NCBI GenBank assembly: GCA_012295275.1
Contig: CM022677.1
Location: 10,847,483 to 10,911,482 of the forward strand
Length of the DNA: 64,000 bases
Reading direction: 5' to 3'
DNA from: Chrysomallon squamiferum
Lineage: Eukaryota; Mollusca; Gastropoda; Neomphalida; Peltospiridae
Position numbers and translations under genes: made by a program. Each line of letters opens with the position of its first letter. Positions within the stretch are counted from its first letter, which is position 1. The notes below the pieces were generated by a model. That model ran no database searches, had not been told where the DNA came from, and saw only the letters and a list, made by a program, of their open reading frames with translations. Of the stretch, positions 38,093-50,413 are shown piece by piece.

Positions 38093-38582
38093 TCAACATT
38101 GATGTGTATTGTCAACAACTTCTCTGTCTGGAAACTGCTTTGGAAAGAAAAATATACAATATAATATAACATTTATAGTCTTCTCCATATCCTTGTAAAT
38201 GAAGCTGATTACAGAATTTTGTCTTTCCTGTAGATACAACAATAAAATATAATAGAATAATAAGTATTTTTCCATTGTGTTTAATTGTCTGTAATGTTAG
38301 AAAGAAATTATTATAAATAAATATTGTCTGTCTTATTTTAATAGGGTTTAATAATAAATAACAAATAATTTAAATAAAAATTTAGATCTCTAAAAAAAGG
38401 ATCAATACAAATTGTAAATTTAAAATTCTGGTCAACTTAAAAACAGTGTCTTTTATAATCTAAATTCATAAAGATAAGTGAAAATATTTCTTTATGAAAT
38501 ATTTTCTAATACTAAATAAGAAGAATGCAATGATTAGATAAAAATATGTTAAAGGTAAGCAATGCCATCATAAAATAAAAAT

Positions 38583-38633
<51 letters not shown>

Positions 38634-39417
38634 TTTCTCAAAGCTGAAATTCATAAAATTGTGAATTCTCCTCTGAATCTTCAGCACTGACCTGCCTTGT
38701 ACTGTAAGGGAGAGAGTGAGATCTGACAAACTCTGTCTTTGACCAAGTGTCAAAGTAAACTTGACTGTTTCCACCTGTAAATTGAAAATAATTCATTATC
38801 ACCAGCTTATGAAAAATGTGAGGCATTTTAGTTAAATAACTCATTTTTAACTCATTTTTTTGTACTACCTCTAATACACTGAATATGGAAATAAATACTA
38901 AAATAAAAATTATAAATGGTTTCAAGTATTGTTTTACAACAACGTACTCAGAGCTGTCCGCTATGGAGTTTTAGCAGAGTAAGTTGTCCACATTATTGTA
39001 ATATTCATCGGCCAATGTGAGTGATAATTATTTAATTTAATTTAATTTAATTTTATTATTATTGTGCTGATTTTTTTTTTTTTTATTTTTTGGCGGGGGT
39101 GGCGACGTCGTAATAATAACTGAAAAAAAAAATAATAATAATAAAATAAATAAATGAAAAAACAAACAGTACAAAATGGGTACAAGATGGTATGACGTCA
39201 AATGACACACATAGGCACAAAAATTAATAATAATAGAAAAAATGTTTCTATCTTTGCAGCAATTACTATTCAATAACAGACATCTATGTATAAGCGGCAC
39301 TGTTTATATGATATATTTCCCCAAATTACCTCTAATAATGCATGTAGAATTGATTGCATTATGAAGGAATACGTGTTTAAAAGTTTGTAAACGCCGATCG
39401 GCATTCGACGCTGCCAT
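38093..39417 (-). CDS. Small four-exon gene, intact copy (copy 2), unknown function
   Basis: Four exons with GT..AG borders whose phases all close: 39,417-39,330 (88 nt, ATG, exit phase 1), 38,774-38,692 (83 nt, exit phase 0), 38,227-38,171 (57 nt, phase 0), 38,137-38,093 (45 nt with TGA). The protein is about 90 residues: MAASNADRRLQTFKHVFLH, then NSQVYFDTWSKTEFVRSHS, ERQNSVISFIYKDMEKTIN and QFPDREVVDNTHQC. Donors are GAG|GTAATT, CAG|GTCAGT and AAT|GTTATA (weak); acceptors are TTTACAG, TCTACAG and CCAAAG. No signal peptide, membrane segment or known domain was seen. Copy 1 (9820-10,951) has an unchanged 57-nt exon 3 but broken exons 1 and 2. The gene may instead continue past exon 4. A retained relic of a larger gene is the main alternative. 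Confidence 0.45.
38584..38632. repeat. (AAT)n microsatellite
   Basis: Pure AAT run of about 16 units, between exon 2 and exon 3 of the small gene; the other arm has only a short ATT run at the matching place (about 10,496). Confidence 0.95.
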
Positions 39418-39442
39418 CTTGGATTTCCATCGGAAGTTTCCG
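39413..39442 (-). promoter_or_regulatory. ETS-like palindrome plus AAGATGGC start context (copy 2)
   Basis: CGGAAGTTTCCG at 39,431-39,442 and, on the gene strand, AAGATGGC at 39,413-39,420 overlapping the ATG at 39,417. Same order and spacing as in arm 1. No TATA box was seen close upstream. Promoter role is inferred. Confidence 0.4.
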
Positions 39443-40560
39443 TGCGAACTCGGCGTAATTTGTGCCGTAACGAGTAATCGTTCCTGATGGTCCCTGCTGC
39501 CAAAAGTATACTACTCGAAATTGTTAGTCGAATTTAAAATATTTTGACGGTCCGACTTTGCTTTTGTTCTTCTTTAAATTTTATTATTAAATAGCTTTCA
39601 AATAATATCCTAAAAATTGGATATGTGCAAATACACAACAAATTTAAAATTAAAATAAGTTGTAAATAAATTCATTGTTTTTAAAGAGACAAATCGAAAA
39701 CAAGTAAATGAAAAAATAAATGAAATAGGCATTTTACAATAACACATTAAATAAATCAAAAATAAAGGAACTGGTTATTTAAAAGACAAATAAAACGCAG
39801 GGAATGTTAATAAGCTGGTTCTGTTTGCTACAAAATAGGATGCAGAATTAGTTCTTTTTAATCTAAAAGCAGCAAACCTAATTTACCGTCACATCGCATT
39901 TGCGAGGAGTAATCTATTTCAGAAGTTCGTGGTCTACGGGAAATAACTCTATTTAACACATTGCTAAATGGACAAAAAAGGCTGAGTGTTGAATAAACTA
40001 TTTAAACAGAAAAAAGAAATCACAGGAAATTTTGTTCATCTTTTTTTTTCAATAAATGAGAAAGACTCGGAAGGGACAAAAGATTATTAATGACATCTTA
40101 CGTCTGCTGAATAAAGATCAGTGATTTTATTAAACTTATATATATTTTTTATTTCTATTTAATGTAACTGTTTCTTTATAATAAATATAAATAATCATTT
40201 TATTTCCTTTCTTACTCTTTTCTTTTTCCCTTGTTTCAGTATTCTTTATTAATTATTATTTTGTAAGTTTGGTTTACGTGTTTGCCTTAGAGGATAGTTA
40301 TATACATAAGTTGATATCAGAGAGACGGTGTTTACGCATGTAGCTAAATAATATACAGATATATACACTGAAGATAGCTAGGGATGGATATAGAGATAGA
40401 TAGACATTTTACATTTCCTAGGCAAATTAAATTGTAAGAAAATGTTTGTACATACGTTATAATATAATATCATATTAACCTCGCTTTTAACATCTTTTCT
40501 TTTATTGGTCATTTTAATTACTCAGTTCAGTTTTTTCTTTTTTGTTTCTATCCATCTACC

Positions 40561-41779
<1,219 letters not shown>

Positions 41780-41780
<1 letters not shown>

Positions 41781-42390
41781 ACGTTTATTATTGATGATAA
41801 ATAAACATCGTATAAGTATGGATAATACTTATTAAAAAGCAAAAGAATGAGGAGAATACACCGACAACGTTGATAACAACGCTGTTACGTCGGTAATGAC
41901 GGCGACATTAATAGAAATTAAAATAATATATTTTAATAGGTGATGCACCCGCTCAGACAGTTTGAAGAAGAATTAATGAAAAAGCCCTAAAGAATAAAGA
42001 GAAATACTCGATCAAAGCTAGCAACGATAGTGATAGTAATAATGCTTTTTAACATTGTGTACACTAAAAAAGCATGAATAATAGTTAATAAAAAGCAAAA
42101 GAAAAAGGGTAAGTACACCTAGAACGTAGGGAACAACGCCATTACAGCGGTAACGACGACGAAATTAATGGAGATAATAATACTATATTTTAATGTATAA
42201 TGGGTATGGTCAGAAAATAAAATAACAGCGAATTAAAAAAAAAAAAAAAGTAATAACGAGGAGTAAACCAGTAACGTTAGGAACAACACCGGTACGATGG
42301 CAACGACGGCGACATTAATAGAAATTAATATATTTTAATAGGTGGTGAAAGTATGAGGAGTAATTATAATATCAGTGACCGAATAAAATA
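41780..42390. repeat. Three diverged copies of an approximately 200-nt CpG-bearing repeat
   Basis: Each copy has AACGT(T/A)..AACAACG or AACAACAC, a GG(T/C)A(A/C)(T/C)GACG stretch, CGACATTAAT or CGAAATTAAT, then A(T)ATATTTTAAT. The cores lie near 41,865, 42,125 and 42,272. An inverted relative sits at about 21,945-22,005 (ATTAATGTCGCCGTCGC, GCGTTGTTCT). Confidence 0.65.
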
Positions 42391-43980
42391 AACGTTATCG
42401 GCATAATCTATATTTATCAATATAATTTCTTTTTTATATCAACTTGGTCCAGCAACTTTTCACTTTTATTCTAGGAGCCACTTCTATAATCTAGTTATGT
42501 TAATAAGACAAGGGATGTTATCTTATAATTATCTTAGTAAAGAGGTTTTAAACGATGGATATTATGGACTACTCAGATTTATCATTAATAATATAGTCAT
42601 ATACCCCCCCACACCTGCAAACTACATAAATCAGATTATTTATTTAGGGAGATGACAACATAAACCTCACCCCAAGAAAACAACATTTATTTATTTATTT
42701 GTTTATTTATTGTTTCGTTTTCATTTAAAACTGTACCAAAAAAATTTGTGGAACCTGAAAATATTATTTTTCACATACCTTTCCACGACCGTTTGTCAAA
42801 TTCCATACTTCGCACGTGCATCACAAATTGCAAGTGTGTGTAGTAGGGCTGTTATTGTGGATTTTGACAATTTTCATAAATGTGGTTTATCACTATGGAC
42901 AATTTTTATTGTTTTTTTTTTTTTTGTTGTTGTTGTTGTTTTCATTCTGTTGATGATACAGTTACTATCGTTTTGTTTTTAGTCATTTTTACGCAGATGA
43001 TGAAACTCGTTCCGATCCTTCATTTATTTAATAATATTTATTGCTGTTCCCCACAGTTAACTTACATACAAATTTGGCAATTGTAAAATCATTATTAGAG
43101 TACCTTACTTTTTTAACAGTATATACAAATTTACTTAAAGAGACTATGAACACATTCACTCCATACAGAATACACAGTTTTTAATTGTAATACAGTGTAT
43201 AACGTGCTGATAATGTCTTATTTGTACATTCACCCATTTCCTTTTTATTTTATTTTTTATTTTTTTTATTTAATTTAGGTTTTATTAATACGTGAAGAAA
43301 CTCGCGCAGTAAAGACAGCGAAACAGACATTGCAACCTTGACCTGTTTTTTCATTTCTTCTTTCATTCATTTCTTGAACTTTCTCCTTTGTTTTTAATTT
43401 CTTTTATTTATTTATTTATTTATTTATTTATTATTAGTATTATTACTAATGCTTTTAACGTTCTCTTTTATTTTATTTTATTCTGTTCATTTTATTTTCT
43501 CATCTTTCTTTCTCTTTTTCTTATTTTCTTCTCAATCGTTTTTTCATTATTCTTTTCTAATAATTATCATTATAACTTTGTGCATTAGATTAAAACAAGT
43601 ACAGTTGATAACTTGTTATTCATTTGTTTACTGGAAATGGGACATTACACTTTGTCTGATTTTTCAGGGGTGTAGGGTTGTTCCGTCATTTCGAGCTGTG
43701 AGTACGTGAAATATTCTGCTTTAACTAGATGTCTTATCGTCTGCACTGTCGAAAGTAAAGAATTTTAATTTTTGATTTCAATAATTTCAGTAATTTCAGT
43801 AATTTTAATGTAAGTTATTTGATGTATTTATTGTTTATAAAAGACCAAAAAAAAAATGATGTTTTGTTTGTAAATGTGTTTATTATTTTATCTTTATAAT
43901 TTAAATAAATAAATAAATATGGTCTGTGATGGTTTGTGTTATTTTTAATTATATTTTTGAATTAATTTTGTATTTTAGGT
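42391..43980. other. Non-coding AT-rich DNA
   Basis: T-rich, with TTA, ATTT and GTT runs. A short segment 43,671-43,698 lies between TTTTTCAG and GTGAGT and could be a micro-exon, but it has no supporting context. Confidence 0.5.
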
Positions 43981-43984
43981 TCAA

Positions 43985-45060
43985 AATGTAAGCTGTTACT
44001 GCAGCGAGGACAAGTTCTCTATTTTTCATGTCAAGATGTTTTGAACTGTGAACTCAATTCTTAGTTCATCACGTGTCATGTAGTGTTAATCGTTCCTTGG
44101 TTAAAAACAGTGAAATAAGAAAGTCCACAGCTGCAGTTGGGTGATGTGGTGATTTCACATTTGAATCTGCCTGAGTTTAGGTTGGTCGAGTTGACGATTC
44201 TGAGTTTGGTCAGACTGTTGTTGTGTAGTTTATTGGTAAGTGTGATTTTAGGTGTTTTGGTGAGCGGTTTAGTACTGAAGTGCCAGATAAACGTTTTTAG
44301 TGTTATTCCATTCGTTTTGCCACTGTTTGTCGTAATGTCTGGCTGCGATGGATAGAACTTCGTTGTTCCATAGTGTGTGTCTGTGAAGATGTCTTTGATA
44401 TTTAGTGAATCTTTGGCATAATGGTCGGCAAGTTCATTGCCGATAACGTCAACATGTGCTGGTAGCCACTCAATGATAAGTTGTTTGTTGTTGTTTGGGA
44501 TGTCTTCATGAAGGTGGTTTATTCTGTTGAGTAGGTCTGGAGGAATGTCCAGATTGTATGGAGGTGATGGAACTGAGGCTGTCTGAGACTATGACTCAGT
44601 GTTTGTTGTTACTGTGTTTTACCCATACCATAGCTCTGATGATGGCAAACAGTTCTGCTGTGTATTTTGTCAGGTCCTGTTTTTCTTTTTAAGGGCTTAA
44701 TTTAATTCATTGATATTCAAGTGAAGATTGTATTTCACATGTTCTGTGTCTGTGGATTGTTCGTTAACTGCGAGGTTGTCTAATGTTTTATTTTTGTTGT
44801 TTTTTTTGGTGAATTTGAGTGGGAAGTTTGAATTGCTGCTTGATTTGGCGAAAGTTTCACCGAGTAAAACTGCTTTTTGTTTGTCAGTGAAAACGATGTT
44901 GTTTTTGTGAAACGTGTTTATTGTGTGGTCACTCTGGCACACATGTCTTTGACTGATGTTTGTGCTTGATGTTTTTTTTTTTTTTTTTGTTGTTCCCAGT
45001 CTTGTTGTTTTGCAATAAGAATTAGGTTAGATACTTCTTTTTTAGCTACTTTGTTTGTTT
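43985..45060 (-). mobile_element. Decayed non-LTR retrotransposon, internally deleted (RT start joined to RNase H and C-terminus)
   Basis: On the minus strand from 45,050: VAKKEVSNLILIAKQQDW, then DKQKAVLLGETFAKSSSNSN and LHLNINEL (linker and start of reverse transcriptase). These jump directly to RNase H: KYTAELFAIIRAMVWVKHSN, stop, VIVSDSLSSITSI, then IIEWLPAHVDVIGNELADHY, followed by the C-terminal zinc-finger-like part (KLRIVNS, CEITTSPNCSCG). The catalytic core of the RT is missing and several stops and shifts are present, so it is dead. RNase H after RT places it with Jockey/I-type LINEs in the broad sense; the exact clade cannot be set here. Confidence 0.8.
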
Positions 45061-45097
45061 TGTTTTAGGTGAGGAATGATTTTTTGTTTTATTGTCT

Positions 45098-45215
45098 TTA
45101 TTATTATTATTATAGTTATTATTATTATTAATATTATTATTATTATATTTATATTTATTATTATTATTATTAGTAGTAGTAGTATTATTGTTGTTGTTGT
45201 TGTTGTTATGTTGAG
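45098..45215. repeat. ATT/AGT/GTT compound microsatellite
   Basis: Imperfect ATT runs, then short AGT and GTT runs. ORFs across it on both strands are artefacts. Confidence 0.9.
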
Positions 45216-45367
45216 TATTAGAACGGTCCAAATATCAAACATTATTTTTCTCTTGAATTTTGCTTGCAATTTGTTTGTGATATAAAACACGTGTTGTTCC
45301 AGCGTGCGTCTGTTCGCACATATGTATGTTTGTACCGTTTCTGTCTGTATGCATCGATAAATATGTA

Positions 45368-45402
45368 TATTATTATTGTTATTGTTGTCGATGTTGTTGT
45401 TG

Positions 45403-45433
<31 letters not shown>

Positions 45434-45435
45434 AA
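45368..45435. repeat. GTT/ATT microsatellite
   Basis: Imperfect GTT then a pure ATT run. Confidence 0.9.
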
Positions 45436-45619
45436 ATAATAAGGGTGGAATAATAAACTAACAGAAGGACATAAACATATTATAATAAATATAAACATAA
45501 TGGTGAACATATTAAAATACTGGTAAAAATAAACTCCTCAATTTCAAAATTGTTTAAAATTGGAAAGAAATAACTGTATATTAACGAAGTGCATTTGAAA
45601 GAAATGGGTTTTTGGTGGT

Positions 45620-45860
45620 GTTTTGAATGTAGTTGTTGTTTCAGGCTCGTTGATGTTACTTTGGGAGCGACTTCAACAACGTCGGTGCTGCGAAACTGAA
45701 ACATCTCTGGCCATGTGTAGTTGTTCTAATCTTAATGAATTCTGTTGTTGTAGTCCTGCTTGCCCTGTAGACTTCCAGCAGGACGTTGACGTACTCTGGA
45801 GAAAGGCGACTGGAGAAGTTCCTTCATTTTGAAGTTGCACCTGTGTCTGTGTGCACAAAC
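45620..45860 (-). pseudogene. Coding-like patch, possibly NHL-gene related
   Basis: The minus strand reads NEGTSPVAFLQSTSTSCW, then LRLEQLHMARDVSVSQHRR, and in the next frame DVVEVAPKVTSTSLKQQ. The ARDVSVSQHRR..DVVEVA piece resembles ARNFSLAESRDQRGDVVVV of the NHL fragment at 61.6 kb, but this is a by-eye match of about 15 residues. Composition and CpG content are above background. It could be a broken exon of that gene family. Confidence 0.25.
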
Positions 45861-46057
45861 TGAATCAAAATGACGGTTTTCTCAGGGATACACTGAAATC
45901 CAGTTCATCAAACATACACACATTTTCATGGACGTATAGAAACATAGGTAAAAATATAAACACAAAGGTTCACATATCCATGGAAGGGTGAAAGTTTTGT
46001 TTATCAGGTATAAAACACAGCTGTAGAAACAAGGTAGTTGTATACAACCCATGAAGT

Positions 46058-46219
46058 ATGGCTGACAAGATTGGTATAAAGGTTTTCAATGCTGAACATC
46101 CAAGGAAACCATCGAAATGGAGACAACGTGAATCTGTGTGTGAAATATCAGCTGAGAACATTTCCAAAGCAGGAAGCCACAATCCCATTAACAACAACAA
46201 TTCCAGTCAAATGTTTTAA
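46058..46219 (+). CDS. Small ORF of 53 codons, unknown
   Basis: ATG in good context (A at -3, G at +4) to TAA. The predicted peptide is charged and of normal composition: MADKIGIKVFNAEHPRKP, SKWRQRESVCEISAENISK, AGSHNPINNNNSSQMF. A five-codon upstream ORF starts at 46,051. No family recognised and no splice sites identified. It stands out from the simple-repeat ORFs, but chance is not excluded. Confidence 0.25.
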   Translation: MADKIGIKVFNAEHPRKPSKWRQRESVCEISAENISKAGSHNPINNNNSSQMF

Positions 46220-46995
46220 TGATGTGTCAATAATTTGTGTGTTAGTATTTGTACACGGTTCTCTCAATATGCGTCCGTCCTTGTGTCATTGTCTGTATGT
46301 GTGACAGAATAAAGCTATAGCTAGATAAACTAGATAAACAAACAGTGTTAATAATTATACAGACATGCAGAGTTTTGTGATCAGTTTGATTACGTAAAGC
46401 CAGACGTCAAAACAGGTATTCTTGTCTGTCCAGTGAATGATCTGCATTTCTGAGGATTGAACAATTATGAGGGCCTTCCGCAAGTCGCAACGACGTCTGG
46501 GTAGCTGCTGTTATCTTCTTCTATGGCAGTGTTCTATGAACGGTTTCATCGCGTCTCAGCTGTTAATTAAAATGTTGAAGAAATGTGGACTAACGTAGAT
46601 TCTGGGCTCCTCTAGAATTAGAACACTGAAACTTAAACTTCATTAGCTTCCTAACAGACCCGCCCCTGCTGTTATCGGATTTGAAATATCGTTCGTTAGA
46701 CGGTCTTTGTTTTGGCTCAGTGGTTTAATGCTCAGTTAGTTAATCCACCAGAACAAAAAGTAATCTTTCTGATAATCATATCTTTGCCCCAGTCTTTGTA
46801 ATGAATGGTTCAGAATAGTCGGAGAAGCGAATATTGTTGTCATTAAGTATTTAAATTAAAGAGTCGCCATCTGAAAATGTTTGTTTTAAGATAAAATTAG
46901 ATAAAGTTTTGTTGCCAATAACTGAATTGTTTTTCATCACAGACTTCACAGACAAAATAACAAACTGGGACAGAAAGTAAACAACACTAGCAATA

Positions 46996-46997
<2 letters not shown>
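46220..46997. other. Non-coding, less AT-rich segment
   Basis: 46,380-46,760 is GC-richer than the surroundings and contains a TGGCTCAGTGG word (46,713) resembling a tRNA A box, but no B box at the right distance. No gene was recognised. Confidence 0.4.

Positions 46998-47046
<49 letters not shown>
46998..47046. repeat. (TG)n microsatellite
   Basis: Pure run of about 24 TG units. Confidence 0.95.
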
Positions 47047-47048
<2 letters not shown>

Positions 47049-47117
47049 TGATTATCTGTAATAAGTTTGAGTTCAAATGTTGTAGATGTTTCTGTTTTAA
47101 AACAAAAATTTTGGTTA

Positions 47118-47420
47118 TCAAAAATTATAATCAGTTAATTTAAGAAATACATTTTGAAAAAAATCAGCAACAGAAAACCCCATTAATATGAAACCGAAGA
47201 AATTTGTGATCAAGCTCACGGACATTGCTTGACTTGTCAAGGCCACTCTGTGTAATTCTGAGAACGTAACATCAGCTGTGGAGAAGGGTCTGATACGGCG
47301 ACAGTGACAACGTGGCACTCATGAAGACAGACTCTGCTCTGCTGTGTACAACTCAGCTGTGTACATCTTCACCCACTTTTGTCCAAGTTGAAGAAACACT
47401 TTGTTCAGTGAAATCAGCAG
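47118..47420. other. GC-richer patch with short broken frames
   Basis: Both strands show short open pieces (plus: KKFVIKLTDIA, stop, ATLCNSENVTSAVEKGL; minus: RIRPFSTADVTFSELHR). Composition suggests former coding DNA, possibly related to the neighbouring fragments at 45.6 and 48.2 kb, but the frame and strand cannot be decided. Confidence 0.2.
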
Positions 47421-47506
47421 TAAATTTGATTCTTGAATCTTTTGTTAAATTTAATTTAAAACTACAAAATAAACTACAGAATAAAAGTAGTTCAGTCACA
47501 CTTGAA

Positions 47507-47536
47507 ACACACACACACACACACACACACACAAAT

Positions 47537-47571
<35 letters not shown>

Positions 47572-47579
47572 CACACACA
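47507..47579. repeat. (CA)n microsatellite with AAAT and AAAC interruptions
   Basis: CA runs separated by AAATA and AAACA. Confidence 0.95.
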
Positions 47580-47629
47580 AATAACACAAGTATAATAAAG
47601 TCCAGAGCAACTTAAAATAAATTTTTTAA

Positions 47630-48190
47630 AAAGTGATTCATAAATAAACTGACAGAAAACCACCTTTGAAGCAAAATTAAAATATTTTCTTTTAACAGTT
47701 TTGTTAGTTTAGTCAAAAATAAATAAAAAATAAAAAATAAAAAATAAAATAATAATAACAATAAATAAATAAATAAATGCAAATAAAAAATAAAATAATA
47801 AATAATTAAATAAATAAATAAATAAATAAAAAGTCCTCAGTGAGTTGACACAAAGCTGCGGAGTGTTGTTTACTTTGGTGTGCTGCACGTGTCAGTTGCT
47901 TTAAGCGATTATCCCAACTGTGTATAAGTTTCTCCAACATCAAACAAGAAGTAAATCCGTAAAGACCAGTCATTTTTCCACAAAATAAACTACACAAATA
48001 CAATACTGAAAGAAAAAGCAAATAAAATAAAACAAAATAAAGCAACACAACCACCTCTATTAAAATAAACGTACTAATTGTAAATCGATATTTTGTTTTT
48101 GTTTTTTTATAGAAAATTTCTTTTCACCTCATTATTAGCCAATCATTGACTGTAAGATCTTTCAAATAAGAGATGTTGGTATTTTGTCCC
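47630..48190 (+). repeat. Direct copy of the 20,890-21,740 block
   Basis: Same word order as listed for 20,890-21,740 (ATAAATAAACTGACAGAAAA through the CCAATCATTGAC region). In this copy the block lies immediately 3' of a minus-strand coding end (48,240), so the unit may be the 3' flank of that gene. Confidence 0.75.
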
Positions 48191-48239
48191 CTTCTTCTTC
48201 TTTCTTCTTATTTATTTGTTTATTTATTTATTTATTTAT

Positions 48240-48462
48240 TTAATGCACTCTTCTGGTAGATTTTAAAATATCAAGGTAGTGTTTACTGATTACGATATCT
48301 TCCAGCCTCTCATGAAATTCTCCATCAACTGCAGAAAGAAGACGATTTACTTTCAGTCCATGCATTTTCAGTTTCCTGAGTGAATCAGAATTTACACATA
48401 TTTTCTCAAATTTTCACAATCAGCATATTTCACCAAAATGTAGTGTTTCTCAGAAAGGCTAA
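48240..48462 (-). pseudogene. C-terminal exon with a frameshift, protein not recognised
   Basis: Minus strand: SEKHYILVKYADCENLRKY in one frame, then, after an apparent extra GT (TATGTGTAAATTC), NSDSLRKLKMHGLKVNRL, LSAVDGEFHERLEDIVIS and KHYLDILKSTRRVH to TAA at 48,240-48,242. The two parts join naturally if two bases are removed. Sequence is strongly protein-like (helical, charged). Family unknown. Possible upstream exons lie at 49,894-49,953 and 50,414-50,435. Confidence 0.45.
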
Positions 48463-48776
48463 AACAAATGGGTTATTGCTTTAACAGTCTTTCACAACAA
48501 CCTTTTGAAAATATGAATAACAAATTTAACATGGTCTTGGTCGTAAAGATGATTTTCTCTTAACTTAATCCATACTCAGCATTTGAACAATTTAGTTGAA
48601 GTGAAACGCGATGATTTTTAACAGTTGAAAACATTGAATATGTCAGTGAATTGTCTTAGGTTAGTCGATAGTTCTGCTTTCAAAATATATCTTTTTTAAG
48701 TTACTGAGAATAAAAAAGTAAAATAATAATAAAAAAACATCAAGTGTGAGACATGTACGCAGTTTAACACAATGTT

Positions 48777-48823
<47 letters not shown>
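48777..48823. repeat. (AAT)n microsatellite
   Basis: Pure AAT run of about 16 units. Confidence 0.95.
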
Positions 48824-48827
<4 letters not shown>

Positions 48828-49664
48828 CAACAAACATGATGATGATAATTATTTAAACAGTTTAAGTTAACATTTATCTATTTTCTGTTTATTTACTGAT
48901 TTTTCTAAGATGAAGTGGGAAGTATTTTAAACGTATACAGAATATATTCAAACTGCTTGTTTCATCATACGACAATGGAATATTTGGAAGTAATACAAAA
49001 CATATTTAACATTTTAACACACTAAAAAAAGAAAGAGTGCAATTATATCTTCATAATCATATCTCAAATACATATTATTGTAAATATCCTTGCCAGTATT
49101 AACAAAATTTTATTTTCACTTGTCTGATTTTTTTTTTTTAGATTGGTTACTACTGTTTTTCCACCATAAATTTATTTTAAGGAATAAAAATGAATGACCG
49201 ATAAATAAAAAGTAATTAGTGTTAGAAATAACACATCTAACAACATTAAATTAGAGCTATTCTATTTATCAGTTACTGTGTTATTATACATTTGAGGATT
49301 ATGTGGATTTTGTTTTCTTTCTTCTTTATTTTTTAAACTTTGTTTTGATGAAAACAGTTGTGTTTCTCTATTAAACACAAAAATAAATAATTTGATTTGC
49401 TTTAGCAAATAGCAAGACATCCATAGTTTTCTGAACAGCTGAAAAGAAAAGTAAAAAAAGAAAAGAAAAACTAACACGTGTTATTTCTCTGAAGAAAATT
49501 AGCTATCTAGGACAAAATGGTCGAAAAATAAAGTGAATACTATTTCTGTGTTCAATGCAGGAAAATGACGTATACATTTGTAGTTCTGTTACTAACACAG
49601 TAATGTAATTCAAAATTTAAAAACACAAGAAATGTCAAGTAACTCATAAATATTAATCATAACA

Positions 49665-49815
49665 ACAACAATAATAATAATAATAATAATAATAACATAA
49701 TAATAAAATTATAAATAATAATAATAACAATAAAATAATAACAATAAAATAATAACAATAATAATAATAACAATAATAATAACAATAATAATAATAATGA
49801 TAATAATAATAATGT
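49665..49815. repeat. AAT/AAC compound microsatellite
   Basis: About 150 nt of AAT units with scattered AAC and AAAAT changes. Confidence 0.9.
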
Positions 49816-49893
49816 GTATAAACAGGTAAACAAAATAAAATTAAATACAAAAAATAAAAATAAAAAATAAAAATAAAATCACAAATCTTAGAA

Positions 49894-49953
49894 CTCACTC
49901 TACAGTATTGTTACTAACTGTCTTCCAGGAAGTACTCAGTGTTTCAAAGAGGT
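49894..49953 (-). CDS. Possible internal exon, unknown protein
   Basis: The strong acceptor ATATTTTTTTCAG is followed by LFETLSTSWKTVSNNTVE and then TGA; GT dinucleotides inside (ACA|GTTAGT or ACT|GTAGAG) could serve as donor. It may belong with the coding end at 48,240 on the same strand. Confidence 0.25.
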
Positions 49954-50141
49954 CTGAAAAAAATATGATAGTAAAAATGTTTTCATATATTTGTGAATTG
50001 TACTGTTGTAACATTTCTTTTGACCTTCAAAACATAAATGATGTGCGTGTGTGTTTCAGTTTAATACATGCAGTTGATAATCTATATACAACAGCTTTCA
50101 AATATTACTACTCTTCCTTAGATCATGCTATATCTTTATTT

Positions 50142-50144
<3 letters not shown>

Positions 50145-50182
<38 letters not shown>
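50145..50182. repeat. (CA)n microsatellite
   Basis: Pure run of about 18 CA units. Confidence 0.95.
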
Positions 50183-50186
<4 letters not shown>

Positions 50187-50413
50187 AAACAAGTTCAAAA
50201 TTAACAAAACATTATATTTTGTTCAGTCTTCCGCAAATAAATGTAATTATATTTGTATTCAACATGGACCACTGCATGGTCAGGTTTCATATAAAAGAAG
50301 TATTCTGAGTTATGGGCCTTTGTTTTGTATGTTCGAGAAGTTTTAACGAACGTCTTTAAGATTTGCAATAAAATGTATGCAGTATTGTAAGTAGTGACGT
50401 CAGTAGCACTTAC

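Larger units (their letters stand above)
36000..40560 (-). repeat. Arm 2 of the large inverted duplication
   Basis: Reverse complement of arm 1 (8280-12,000) with the same landmarks in reverse order: AGGTATATACTCATGCCTCC (36,008), AACCATCCATGAATCACC near 36,766, exon pieces at 38,093-38,774, CTGCCATCTTGGATTTCC (39,411), CGTGGTCTACGGGAAATAAC (39,929) and CCTCGCTTTTAACATCTTTT (40,479). It is longer than arm 1, mainly because of TA, ATCT and AAT expansion. About 24 kb separates the arms. Confidence 0.85.
48463..49890. other. Non-coding with a possible weak exon
   Basis: AT-rich, with AAT microsatellites at 48,777-48,823 and 49,665-49,815. On the minus strand TTTTCAG at about 49,442 is followed by VQKTMDVLLFAKANQ, but no donor was found. 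Confidence 0.4.

Noticed and set aside
46713-46745. TGGCTCAGTGG, resembling a tRNA or SINE A box
   Set aside because: No B box (GGTTCGAATCC-like) at the right distance and no cloverleaf can be drawn.
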